From an uncultured Christensenella sp. (GTDB lineage: Bacteria; Bacillota; Clostridia; Christensenellales; Borkfalkiaceae), in NCBI GenBank assembly GCA_905203015.1, contig CAJKUC010000024.1, positions 1 to 9,741 on the forward strand: a DNA stretch of 9,741 bases, written 5' to 3'. The position numbers and the translations under genes were made by a program. Shown in pieces: positions 1-6,071 of this stretch. The notes below the pieces were generated by a model. It was not told the DNA's origin. It did not search any database and worked only from the letters and a program-made list of their open reading frames with translations. How positions within the stretch are numbered: position 1 is the stretch's first letter; each line of letters starts with the position of its first letter.

Positions 1-132
1 GCTACTCTCTTTAGAAAACTTTTCTCTATTTGCTATGCAGTTGTCAATCTACCGTTGTTCCCGCGGTTTACCGGGCAACAGCCCGAAAAATTCCGCTCGG
101 CGCCGCCTTGAAGATACTCTCCCGACGACAGC
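1..132 (-). other. Leader of a leftward transcript, possibly an rRNA operon leader (incomplete)
   Basis: This stretch lies downstream of the strong promoter at 139-167 and runs off the left edge. On the minus strand it holds a perfect hairpin at 72-85 (CGGGC, loop TGTT, GCCCG) inside a wider GCGG/CCGC pairing. Further on it reads TTGACAACTGCATAG (33-47). That segment resembles the boxA-like sequence of Firmicute rRNA leaders and spacers, for example TTGAAAACT-type motifs. No convincing protein-coding frame or start was found. The rRNA-leader reading is inference from promoter strength plus this motif, because no 16S sequence lies in the window. An unidentified structured ncRNA or a long 5' UTR of a protein gene remain possible. 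Confidence 0.4.
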
Positions 133-138
133 CTATAC

Positions 139-167
139 ATAATAACACTATGAAAAAGCAAAGTCAA
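139..167 (-). promoter_or_regulatory. Strong sigma-A promoter firing off the left edge
   Basis: The minus strand reads TTGACT (162-167), a 17-bp spacer, then TATTAT (139-144). Each box is one mismatch from consensus. The predicted transcription start is near 132. It is oriented away from fmdB and lies beyond the fmdB terminator, so it begins a new transcription unit outside the window. Confidence 0.8.
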
Positions 168-222
168 GCGTTTTTGAAAAACTTTTTAAAAATTTTTTTT
201 ATTTTTTTCGACTTTTTTCCTT
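168..222 (-). promoter_or_regulatory. A/T-tract UP-element-like region upstream of the -35 box
   Basis: Directly upstream of the TTGACT box the minus strand is a series of A and T runs (A7, A8, T5, A5, T5, A5) broken by single G or C bases. The stretch nearest the -35 has the AAAAAGTTTTTCAAAAA pattern expected of an RNA polymerase alpha-CTD binding UP element. Such elements are typical of stable-RNA promoters. The functional role is inferred from position and composition. Confidence 0.55.
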
Positions 223-229
223 TTGCATG

Positions 230-259
230 AAAAAAGGTGTCGCCGCAGCGACGCCTTTT
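230..259 (-). terminator. Intrinsic terminator after fmdB
   Basis: On the minus strand AAAAGGCGTCGC pairs with GCGACACCTTTT around a TGCG loop, with one C-A mismatch, and is followed by a six-T run (230-235). It begins 25 nt after the fmdB stop. Read on the plus strand the stem pairs through a wobble but has a poorer T-tail and no plus-strand gene to end. Confidence 0.85.
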
Positions 260-284
260 CTCCGTGATCCGATTTTTCGGAAAA

Positions 285-482
285 TCAATGACACCCTCCG
301 CACGTAGCGCAATGCCCCGTACATTTTTTTGTCTGTTTTCCCGTGGACGAATACATCTCGCCCGAATAATCGCGGATTGTTTCTCCGCCGCAATCGGGGC
401 ACGGCACTTTATCCGTATACACCTTCACCAGTTCCTCGAAACGCTTTCCGCACTTCGTGCATTTATATTGTAATATCGGCAT
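285..482 (-). CDS. FmdB family zinc-ribbon protein
   Basis: This is a 65-residue protein beginning MPILQYKC, the hallmark start of the FmdB-type zinc ribbon (Zn_ribbon_8). Zinc knuckles C8-x2-C11 and C28-x2-C31 are clear. A Cys-rich tail (C54, C58, C61, C64, then terminal His65) follows and could bind a second metal. The biochemical role of this widespread small family is unsettled; FmdB was named as a putative regulator beside formamidase genes, and binding of nucleic acid or protein through the ribbon is only inferred. The start at 482 is chosen for the family N-terminus and an AGAGG Shine-Dalgarno 8 nt upstream. An in-frame ATG at 554 would add 24 basic, unfamily-like residues. It is the last gene before the terminator at 230-259. 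Confidence 0.85.
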   Translation of the reverse strand: MPILQYKCTKCGKRFEELVKVYTDKVPCPDCGGETIRDYSGEMYSSTGKQTKKCTGHCATCGGCH

Positions 483-554
483 CTCTCTTTCCTCTTTCCG
501 TTTGTTCTTTTTCCGCGCGCACATGCGCGTGCATATTACCGTAACGATACGCAT

Positions 555-583
555 ATTATACTCCTTTTTTCCGTGAAACGCAA
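555..583 (-). promoter_or_regulatory. Candidate sigma-A promoter for fmdB
   Basis: A perfect TATAAT (555-560) lies 17 bp from TTGCGT (578-583), which keeps only the TTG of the -35 consensus. The predicted start near 548 gives a leader of about 66 nt before the ATG at 482. The leader contains a small CGCGC-loop-GCGCG hairpin (516-529). The same bases also look like GGAG plus an ATG at 554, so the assignment is not secure. Confidence 0.4.
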
Positions 584-589
584 GTCTTT

Positions 590-2113
590 TTACACGATTG
601 CCGTTCCGTCGAGAAACGAAGCGAAATAACCCGAAACGTCCACGCCCGCTTTTTCAAACGCCGCCACAAGATCGGCAGGCGCGGCTATCTTGTACTTATT
701 ATCGGCAAAATATCTTTTCAGCGCTTTATGCACCGTCTTTTTTCCCACCGATTTTTCCAGCGCGGAAAATAAAATCAGCCCCTTATCGTAAGCGATCGCC
801 CGATATTCGTAATCGCTCACGTAATCTTTTAAAGAACGGCTCATTCTCGTATCCGCTTCGCCGAACACTTTGGAATACACCTTATAGTACGCATGATATT
901 CCTTTTCCGCCGCCTGCAACAGATCTTCTTTCGTCGTTTTGTATTCTTCGTGTTCGCCGAAAAAACATGCGGCGGAAAATTCCGCAAGCCCTTCGTCCTG
1001 CCATGCCTCCTCCGCCTGATTGCTCCCCACGGCGGCGTACCACCATTGGTGCGCCGTTTCGTGCGCGACGACATAATCGCGTTCGCTTTCCGTCAGCGAA
1101 TCGGAAATAAAACACAGCGCGGGATACTCCATTCCTCCCTGAAAAAATCCCGTTTCCGCAAGAGAATATGTAGTATACGGATATTCCCCGTATGCTTCGG
1201 AATAATAACGCAGCGCCTTTTCGGCCGTCTCCAGCGTTTTTTGCGGCAACGGATCTTTTACGTAATAATATTTTACGGCAACGTCGTTTTTCCCGATCCT
1301 CACCGTCGTTTCCGTTTCATGAAACGCCTCCGAAAGGCAGAGCGCGAAATCGCGCGCGTTCTTCAGACGATAACGGCAAGTCCGCTTCTCTCCGGACGAC
1401 GTTCTTTCGGTTTCTTCGCCCGAAGACGCCACGCGGAAACGTTCCGGAAAAGTGAACGCGACGAAAAAATCGGCGCAATCCGAAACAAACGGATCGCCGT
1501 CGGAATAATACACGTTTTCGTAAAAAGTCCCGTCCTCGTTCCGATTGCCGACGCTCGTTACGCCGCACAAAATCGGGAAGAAATTTCCGAGATTCACCGC
1601 CGTTTCGCTTACGCCGAAGCGGTGATTGATAAGCGGCAACGTTGCCGCAAACGAAATTTTTACGCTTACGCTTTCGTTCTCGCATAACGGCTCGTTTAAC
1701 GTCACTCGCAGAATATTGCAATCTTCTCCCTCTATTTCCCACGTTTTCCGATCGGGCAAAACGTTATTTTCGTTTTTCGCATTGCCGACGGTTACGTTTG
1801 TCACTTCTATGCCGCCGTACGATTTTCCCGCATAAAAAGCCCTCTCTTCGTTCTGCGCGGAAACGGCGCGATACGCCGCGTCTTCGCGGAAGGCGTTCGG
1901 GTACAGATTGAATTTCAGAAAATCGAAAACCGCTGCGGTACGATTTTCAAAAATAACCGTTTCCGTCCCCGAAAGCACGCGATTTTTTTCATCGTATTCA
2001 AGATCGAGCGAATAGGCGATTGCCGCGCTCTGTTCCGCCTTTTTGCAGGAGACATGCCAGGGCGCGAAGAAAAATACAAACAGTATGCTGCACAAAACGC
2101 GTAATTTTTTCAT
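590..2113 (-). CDS. M1 family metallopeptidase, predicted lipoprotein
   Basis: This is a 507-residue gluzincin aminopeptidase. Residues 1-23 form a lipoprotein-type signal ending in HVSC, with Cys23 as predicted lipidation site; the -3 residue is not the usual Leu. A beta-rich N-terminal domain follows. The catalytic domain has GGMEYP (326-331), the GxMEN-like substrate motif. It also has the zinc site HETAH (351-355) with the third ligand Glu374 exactly 18 residues later, and the transition-state Tyr442 in the AIAYDKG motif. It probably removes N-terminal residues from peptides at the outer face of the membrane. At about 500 residues it lacks the large C-terminal helical domain of full-length (800-900 residue) M1 enzymes, as in other short bacterial members. 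Its Shine-Dalgarno (GAGG, 11 nt from the ATG) is buried in the hairpin at 2118-2157. A 107-nt gap separates it from fmdB. Family assignment is firm; substrate is unknown. Confidence 0.93.
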   Translation of the reverse strand: MKKLRVLCSILFVFFFAPWHVSCKKAEQSAAIAYSLDLEYDEKNRVLSGTETVIFENRTAAVFDFLKFNLYPNAFREDAAYRAVSAQNEERAFYAGKSYGGIEVTNVTVGNAKNENNVLPDRKTWEIEGEDCNILRVTLNEPLCENESVSVKISFAATLPLINHRFGVSETAVNLGNFFPILCGVTSVGNRNEDGTFYENVYYSDGDPFVSDCADFFVAFTFPERFRVASSGEETERTSSGEKRTCRYRLKNARDFALCLSEAFHETETTVRIGKNDVAVKYYYVKDPLPQKTLETAEKALRYYSEAYGEYPYTTYSLAETGFFQGGMEYPALCFISDSLTESERDYVVAHETAHQWWYAAVGSNQAEEAWQDEGLAEFSAACFFGEHEEYKTTKEDLLQAAEKEYHAYYKVYSKVFGEADTRMSRSLKDYVSDYEYRAIAYDKGLILFSALEKSVGKKTVHKALKRYFADNKYKIAAPADLVAAFEKAGVDVSGYFASFLDGTAIV

Positions 2114-2157
2114 AAAAAAAATAACCTCACGAAAGCGATTTTTCGTCAGGTTATTTT
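2114..2157 (-). terminator. Terminator-like hairpin ending at the M1 start codon
   Basis: The minus-strand arms at 2141-2157 and 2118-2134 form a 17-position stem with 16 pairs and one G-G mismatch, around a 6-nt loop. An uninterrupted run of eight T (2114-2121) follows and ends at the ATG of the M1 gene. It lies about 80 nt beyond the SpoIIQ-like stop, so it can end that transcript. The 3' arm contains the GAGG Shine-Dalgarno of the M1 gene, so in read-through RNA the same fold would hide the ribosome site. Confidence 0.8.
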
Positions 2158-2179
2158 ATGCCGTTTTTACGTGCGGTAT
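2153..2179 (-). promoter_or_regulatory. Candidate mother-cell sigma (SigE/SigK-like) promoter for the M1 gene
   Basis: The minus strand reads CATAAAAT (2153-2160) with ATA (2177-2179) 16 bp upstream. This matches the CATAnnnT / ATA core of Bacillus SigE promoters; CATAAAATA also fits the SigK -10. No good sigma-A -35 is present. The predicted start near 2146 would fall in the loop or 5' arm of the hairpin, so such transcripts could not fold it. The motif is short and chance matches are common. Confidence 0.3.
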
Positions 2180-2239
2180 GCGTTTATCGAACGGAAGCGC
2201 TTTTAAAAAAACTCAATTCCCCGCCGCCAAGATCTCCGA

Positions 2240-2872
2240 TTATTTTTCTTCCAGCGTAAGATAGGAAGAAGGATCTACGGATTCGCCTTTTTCGATCACC
2301 TCGAAATGCAGGTGCGCGCCGTCTTTATATTCCGCCCCGGTAGCCGCCGCCACCGTGCCGATCGCCTGCCCGCGCGTCACCGTATCGCCCGCTTTCAGAT
2401 TCGCCGCCGCTTCCACGTATTCGTATACGGTACGCACGTCGTTATCGTGTTTGATCACGATTTTTCCGCCGCACAGAAGATCGGAAGCATACACTTCTTC
2501 GATCACGCCGTCTTCGGCGGCATAAACGTTATCCCCCGCCGTCGCCTCGAAATCGATTCCCTGATGAAGGTGATAGCAATTCAGCGTTTTATTATAATAG
2601 AATTCGTGCTGATTCAACGCATTCAAAGAAGAAACAGGTTTATAAAATCCGTCGTCCGCAATCGCGGGCTCGTCGGGCACGGAAGGTTCGTCCGGCGTAA
2701 CGGGAGTTACAGGCGTCGGTTCGGGAATTTCCGCCATATTATCCTTTCTGTTTGAAAGCGCGATTGCCGTAATCACGATCGCAGCCGCAAGAAGCACCGC
2801 GATACAGCCGAGTACGGCGTAAAAATACGATCTCGTTCCTTTTTTCATTGCTTTTTCGTTCTGGTCTTTCAT
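2240..2872 (-). CDS. SpoIIQ-like M23 (LytM-domain) membrane protein
   Basis: This 210-residue protein has a short charged N-terminus, one membrane helix (about 16-40), a Pro/Glu/Asp-rich linker (about 47-72) and a C-terminal M23 domain. Zinc ligands look intact: HQGID (His103, Asp107) and HLHFEV (His189, with His187). The additional LytM catalytic His, usually in a Y-x-H motif, appears replaced by Tyr152 in TVYEYV. That resembles SpoIIQ, which reads TVY-x-x-L there. SpoIIQ is a forespore membrane protein whose external domain meets SpoIIIAH across the intermembrane space during engulfment. Single-helix topology, size and the YwmB-like neighbour support that reading. A generic M23 endopeptidase is the alternative. 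GGAG lies 11 nt before the ATG. No convincing SigF promoter was found. The M23 fold is near certain; the SpoIIQ role is inferred. Confidence 0.85.
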   Translation of the reverse strand: MKDQNEKAMKKGTRSYFYAVLGCIAVLLAAAIVITAIALSNRKDNMAEIPEPTPVTPVTPDEPSVPDEPAIADDGFYKPVSSLNALNQHEFYYNKTLNCYHLHQGIDFEATAGDNVYAAEDGVIEEVYASDLLCGGKIVIKHDNDVRTVYEYVEAAANLKAGDTVTRGQAIGTVAAATGAEYKDGAHLHFEVIEKGESVDPSSYLTLEEK

Positions 2873-2968
2873 TTATGTCAAGTCTCCTTTTTTGTTTCGG
2901 TATGTAAATTGTCGACCGATTTTTTTATTTTTATACACGGAAAAATACGATTTTTTGTTTTTTCCGTC

Positions 2969-3064
2969 TCCGCCGCAAACAACGGGCACGTTCGCTCTTC
3001 ACAGCCCGGCGTTTTTTGTCGCGTTTCGCCGTTCGTTTTTCAATATCCGCCGCAAACGACGGGC
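2969..3064. repeat. Imperfect 19-bp direct repeat at the end of the YwmB-like gene
   Basis: Plus-strand TCCGCCGCAAACRACGGGC occurs at 2969-2987 and 3046-3064, 77 bp apart with one mismatch. The second copy encodes the last residues of the YwmB-like protein (PVVCGG); the first lies in the following intergenic gap. This may be a remnant of a short 3'-end duplication. Confidence 0.5.
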
Positions 3065-3528
3065 GAGCCGATCCGCACCTCCCCTTCGCCCGTAACGATA
3101 TGCAGATTGATCTTCTCCCCGCCGATCGTCTTCGCTTTCGCCTCCCCGATTTTCGGCGAATAACAATAATACGACGTTTTCCCTTCCGCCGTTTCGGCAA
3201 AACGTACCGAGGCTTTGTATTTTCCGATCGCCGCTTCTTTGATTTCTTCGCTTTCCGCCTGATTTTTGTTTCTGAAAATCACCGTTTCCCCCCTGATAAA
3301 CAACGCCTCGTATATCGACGGATCCGTATCGAACGCCGCCGAGGACGTGGCCGAATACAACGCGTACTCTCTTTCCGCTCCGCCTTTTCCGCCGCCGTAC
3401 CCGGCGAACGAAAAATCGGAAAGCGGCAAAAAAAACGGAACAGAAATCACGGCGAGCGAAACCGCCGTAAAAGCACACACCGCCGCAGCCGCCGTTTTTT
3501 TCCATAAAAATTTCAATATCGCGAGCAT
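3040..3528 (-). CDS. YwmB-like (DUF1779) membrane-anchored protein
   Basis: This 162-residue protein has one N-terminal hydrophobic segment (about 13-36) and then a small extracytoplasmic domain. The C-terminus has the pattern INL...VRIGSP followed by a terminal GY. This recalls the end of YwmB family proteins (annotated as TATA-box-binding-like fold), which close with a NIQ...GTPII...EY pattern. The match is from memory of the family signature and covers only the C-terminus. The protein is shorter than typical YwmB (over 200 residues). The start at 3528 is preferred because GGAGGG (3537-3542) lies 8 nt upstream; ATGs at 3546 and 3552 have no such site and lie in a hairpin. In Bacillus, ywmB is upstream of murAA, spoIID and spoIIQ; here a SpoIIQ-like gene follows. 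Function of the family is not established. That this is a real gene is likely; the family call is moderate. Confidence 0.65.
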   Translation of the reverse strand: MLAILKFLWKKTAAAAVCAFTAVSLAVISVPFFLPLSDFSFAGYGGGKGGAEREYALYSATSSAAFDTDPSIYEALFIRGETVIFRNKNQAESEEIKEAAIGKYKASVRFAETAEGKTSYYCYSPKIGEAKAKTIGGEKINLHIVTGEGEVRIGSPVVCGGY

Positions 3529-3541
3529 TAAAAAATCCCTC

Positions 3542-3555
3542 CGCATTTTCATGCG
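3542..3555 (-). promoter_or_regulatory. GAAA-tetraloop hairpin abutting the YwmB-like Shine-Dalgarno
   Basis: The minus strand reads CGCAT GAAA ATGCG, a perfect 5-bp stem closed by a GNRA-type tetraloop. The last stem base is the first G of the GGAGGG Shine-Dalgarno. It could protect the 5' end of the message or tune ribosome access. A TATAAT (3561-3566) lies just upstream without a sigma-A -35. Confidence 0.45.
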
Positions 3556-3601
3556 AAAGGATTATATCCCGTTTATTCCCGCTTTATACCACGCCGTACC
3601 G

Positions 3602-3940
3602 TCACAGATCGCCGAGCACTTCTCCTCCGAGAAGATGAATATGCAGATGTTTCACCGTCTGCCCCGCGTCGTCGCCCTGATTGATCACCACGCGATACCC
3701 GCCCGAAAGCCCGAGCGAATCTTTCTTTTCGGCAATTTTAAGAAAGCATTCTTTCAGCGTTTCCGCCCTGCGTTCGTTCAGATCGGCGAGATATGCGAAA
3801 TGCTCTTTCGGTATGCACAGGTAATGATATTTCGCGCGCGGCGCCACGTCGCGGATGATAATCATTTTATCGTCTTCATACAGGCGCGGCGAAGGGATTT
3901 CCCCCGCGATGATTTTACAAAAAATGCAATCTTGTTCCAT
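3602..3940 (-). CDS. HIT family (HINT-like) nucleotide-binding protein
   Basis: This 112-residue histidine-triad hydrolase has the HINT-type N-terminus CIFCKIIAGEIPS, with C5 and C8 as likely structural zinc ligands. The triad is HLHIH (His98, His100, His102), where the middle His acts as nucleophile. Family members hydrolyse nucleoside phosphoramidates or adenylated substrates in the cytoplasm; the physiological substrate here is unknown. The start at 3940 is set by the canonical N-terminus and AGGAG 9 nt upstream; an in-frame ATG at 4015 would overlap mtaB and add a basic, non-homologous extension. A 59-nt gap to mtaB holds a CCGCC/GGCGG hairpin (3969-3995) without a T-tail, so it is not a terminator on this strand and may be a processing or stability element. 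Adjacency to mtaB is common in Clostridia. Confidence 0.93.
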   Translation of the reverse strand: MEQDCIFCKIIAGEIPSPRLYEDDKMIIIRDVAPRAKYHYLCIPKEHFAYLADLNERRAETLKECFLKIAEKKDSLGLSGGYRVVINQGDDAGQTVKHLHIHLLGGEVLGDL

Positions 3941-3999
3941 AAGTGTTTTCTCCTTATTATATTTTTTTCCGCCGTCTCTTCGTTTTCCTCGGCGGTCGT

Positions 4000-5334
4000 T
4001 CAGATCCGTTCGCACAAATAGCCGTCTTTGTACAGCGCCACGGCTTTCGCCTTTACGGGCGTTTTGTCACGCAATCCCGCGATATAGCATTTCGCGTAAT
4101 TTTCCGCATGCCCGCAATAATATCCGTCTTCTTCCGTTTCGGGAATCACCGTATACGTTTTTCCGAGCCGCTCCGTCAGATATTTTTCTTTTTGCTCTGC
4201 CGCGGCGGCAAGCATACGCGCCAGCCTCTCTTTTTTCACTTCGGTAGAAATATCCGTATATTTTTTCGCCGACGCCGTACCCTCGCGCGGCGAATAGGGA
4301 AACGCGTGCACCTGAAAGAAATCCGCCTCGCTCACGATCGACAGCGACTGCCCGAAATCCTCTTCCGTTTCCGTGGGAAACCCTACGATAATATCCGTGG
4401 TGATCGCCGCGTCGGGAAACGCCTCGTAAATCATACGGCATTTTTCCAGATATTGTTCGCGCGTATATTTTCTGTTCATCGATTTCAGAACGGCGGTAGA
4501 GCCGCTTTGCAACGATAAATGGAATTGCGGCGCAAAATGTTTCAACGCTTTCGCCGCTTCTAAAAAACGCGGCGTAATCATGCTCTCTTCCATCGAACCG
4601 AAACGGATACGCGTATCCGCATTTTTCACCGCATACAGCAGATCGGAAATATCCCGATCCCCGTCGCGGTAATCGGAAACGTCGATCCCCGTCACCACCG
4701 TTTCGTACGCCGTGGATTCGTTGATTTCCGTCGCCGCGCTTTCGAGGCTTCTCGAACGGCTTCTGCCGCGAAGATAGGGAATCACGCAGTACGAACAGAA
4801 TCTGTTGCAGCCGTCCTGAATTTTCACGAAATTCCGCGTTTTCATCGATTCGGGGCGTATCGCTTCGTCGTATACGTCCGCCGTTTTTCCGCCGTTCTCC
4901 GCGTCGGATTCGCGCCCGAGCGCGGCGCATTCCGCCGAAAAACCGCTTTTCACCACGTCGAGCACCCGCTGTTTGCTCTTCGCGCCGAATACGCAGAACA
5001 CCCCCTCTTTTTCGGCGAAATCTTCGGGTGATTTTTCCGAAGCGCACCCGCAGACGATCACTTTCGCATTCGGGTTGTCTTTCAGCGCACGCCCCACCGC
5101 CTGACGGCTTTTTCTCTCCGCTTCCGCCGTAACGGCGCAGGTGTTTATAATATATAAATCGGCGTACGCGTGTTCGTTCGTCACGTCGTACCCCAACGTT
5201 TTCAATCCGGCGATCAACGAGCCGCTTTCTACGTCGTTCACTTTACAGCCGAGCGTTAACACCGCCGCTTTTTTCCCGGACATTCCGCCGGTTTCATGCG
5301 CTTGTTTCTTCTGCTCGGAATCTTCCGTAATCAT
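4000..5334 (-). CDS. mtaB: tRNA t6A37 C2-methylthiotransferase MtaB
   Basis: This 444-residue radical-SAM methylthiotransferase converts t6A to ms2t6A at position 37 of ANN-decoding tRNAs, using two [4Fe-4S] clusters. The N-terminal UPF0004 domain carries C30 (LGCKVN), C66 (INTCAVT) and C97 (CGCAS) for the auxiliary cluster. The radical-SAM motif is C176-x3-C180-x2-C183 (CNRFCSYC), followed by the Arg-rich RGRSRSRS. The C-terminal roughly 60 residues fit the TRAM tRNA-binding domain. LGCKVN, rather than the LGCxKN-type motif of RimO, together with the genomic neighbours, favours MtaB over MiaB or RimO. The ATG at 5334 overlaps the rsmE stop as ATGA, with GGGAG 7 nt upstream. A second ATG 17 codons later (5283) also fits the family start but has a weaker ribosome site. 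Confidence 0.95.
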   Translation of the reverse strand: MITEDSEQKKQAHETGGMSGKKAAVLTLGCKVNDVESGSLIAGLKTLGYDVTNEHAYADLYIINTCAVTAEAERKSRQAVGRALKDNPNAKVIVCGCASEKSPEDFAEKEGVFCVFGAKSKQRVLDVVKSGFSAECAALGRESDAENGGKTADVYDEAIRPESMKTRNFVKIQDGCNRFCSYCVIPYLRGRSRSRSLESAATEINESTAYETVVTGIDVSDYRDGDRDISDLLYAVKNADTRIRFGSMEESMITPRFLEAAKALKHFAPQFHLSLQSGSTAVLKSMNRKYTREQYLEKCRMIYEAFPDAAITTDIIVGFPTETEEDFGQSLSIVSEADFFQVHAFPYSPREGTASAKKYTDISTEVKKERLARMLAAAAEQKEKYLTERLGKTYTVIPETEEDGYYCGHAENYAKCYIAGLRDKTPVKAKAVALYKDGYLCERI

Positions 5335-6071
5335 TCCAGTTCTCCCGTTAAAAACGCAACGATCGACGTCAGTGCCACAGCCGCCGTCTCCGCGCGCAAA
5401 ATTCTTTTCCCCAAAGACACGAACGTACAGCCGTTCTCCCGAGCGAAAGCCGCTTCTTTTTCGGAAAAACCGCCCTCGCTTCCCACAAATATCGCCACGC
5501 CGTTTTTCGCACGATCCGCGTCGAGATTTTTCAAAGGCTCGTCGCTCTTTTCCGCAAATTCGCAGGCGAAAAGTTTCACGCCGTAACGCGCTGCGTCTTT
5601 CGCCGCCTCTTCAAACGACGAGAACACCGCGATTTCGGGATAAGAAGAACGCATGCATTGCTTCGCCGCCTCTTTCGCCACTTTCCGCAACCTCTCCGCT
5701 TTGTTTTCGGAAAGAAAAGCGGAAGAATACGCCGAAGTAAATAAAGCAATCCGCTTCACGCCCAGTTCCACGGCTTTCTGCACGGCAAATTCGTTCTTGT
5801 CGGCGTTTTTTAAAAAACCGAAATATAAGGCAATTTCCGTCTCGGCTTCTTTATCGCCCGCCTTCGCGGAAAGTACGTGAAACGTCATCGATTTTTTATC
5901 CGTCGCCGTAACGATCGCCGTATATTCCATGCCGTCGTTGCCGAGCAGTACGGCCTCGTCGCCGACGGAAAGCCTGAGCACCGTTTTCGCGTGCTCGAAT
6001 TCCTCGCCTGTCAGCGCGTATTCGCCGCCCGCAACGATTCCTTCGGCGAAAAATCGCTTCATTCCGCTCAT
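5331..6071 (-). CDS. rsmE: 16S rRNA (uracil1498-N3)-methyltransferase RsmE
   Basis: This 246-residue SPOUT-class methyltransferase makes m3U1498 in helix 44 of 16S rRNA with SAM. The N-terminal PUA-like part starts MSGMKRFFAE. The C-terminal knot has the family motifs VGSEGGF (196-202), usually GPEGGF, and LGKRILRAETA (220-230). The Pro-to-Ser change in the first motif is tolerated variation as far as can be judged. The start at 6071 is chosen because it forms an ATGA overlap with the prmA stop and has GGAGG 10 nt upstream. The alternative ATG at 6062 lacks a good site, and one at 6110 lies inside prmA. Expression is probably coupled to prmA upstream and mtaB downstream. Confidence 0.95.
   Translation of the reverse strand: MSGMKRFFAEGIVAGGEYALTGEEFEHAKTVLRLSVGDEAVLLGNDGMEYTAIVTATDKKSMTFHVLSAKAGDKEAETEIALYFGFLKNADKNEFAVQKAVELGVKRIALFTSAYSSAFLSENKAERLRKVAKEAAKQCMRSSYPEIAVFSSFEEAAKDAARYGVKLFACEFAEKSDEPLKNLDADRAKNGVAIFVGSEGGFSEKEAAFARENGCTFVSLGKRILRAETAAVALTSIVAFLTGELE

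Noticed and set aside
1..132. T-box, lysine, tetrahydrofolate or glycine riboswitch in the left leader
   Set aside because: GGGAGAGTATC and CCGCGGG loosely recall parts of such elements, but the required conserved cores are absent.
893..1687. 264-codon plus-strand open frame
   Set aside because: It is antisense to the M1 peptidase, whose motifs are intact; the translation is basic, Arg/Phe-rich and without recognisable domains, as expected for a shadow frame.
2908..2936. SigF-like promoter (GTATA then GGTCGACAAT) before the SpoIIQ-like gene
   Set aside because: The spacer is 14 bp and several -10 positions disagree with GGNNANAHTR; too weak to annotate although spoIIQ is SigF-dependent in Bacillus.
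2983..3017. CGGGC/GCCCG pairing followed by GCGTTTTTT on the plus strand
   Set aside because: It would terminate plus-strand transcription, but no plus-strand gene exists; on the minus strand it has no T-tail and the loop is long.
3969..3995. CCGCC/GGCGG hairpin between mtaB and the HIT gene as a terminator
   Set aside because: On the minus strand it is followed by A, not T, so it cannot act as an intrinsic terminator; kept only as a possible RNA element.
3941..4015. 25-residue N-terminal extension of the HIT protein
   Set aside because: It overlaps mtaB, lacks the conserved N-terminus, and the internal ATG at 3940 has a good AGGAG.
3266..4021. 251-codon plus-strand open frame
   Set aside because: It spans the HIT gene and part of the YwmB-like gene in antisense; it has no ribosome site, and both minus-strand genes are well supported.
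4067..5047. 326-codon minus-strand open frame
   Set aside because: It lies entirely within mtaB in another frame, is extremely Arg-rich and has no domain signature.
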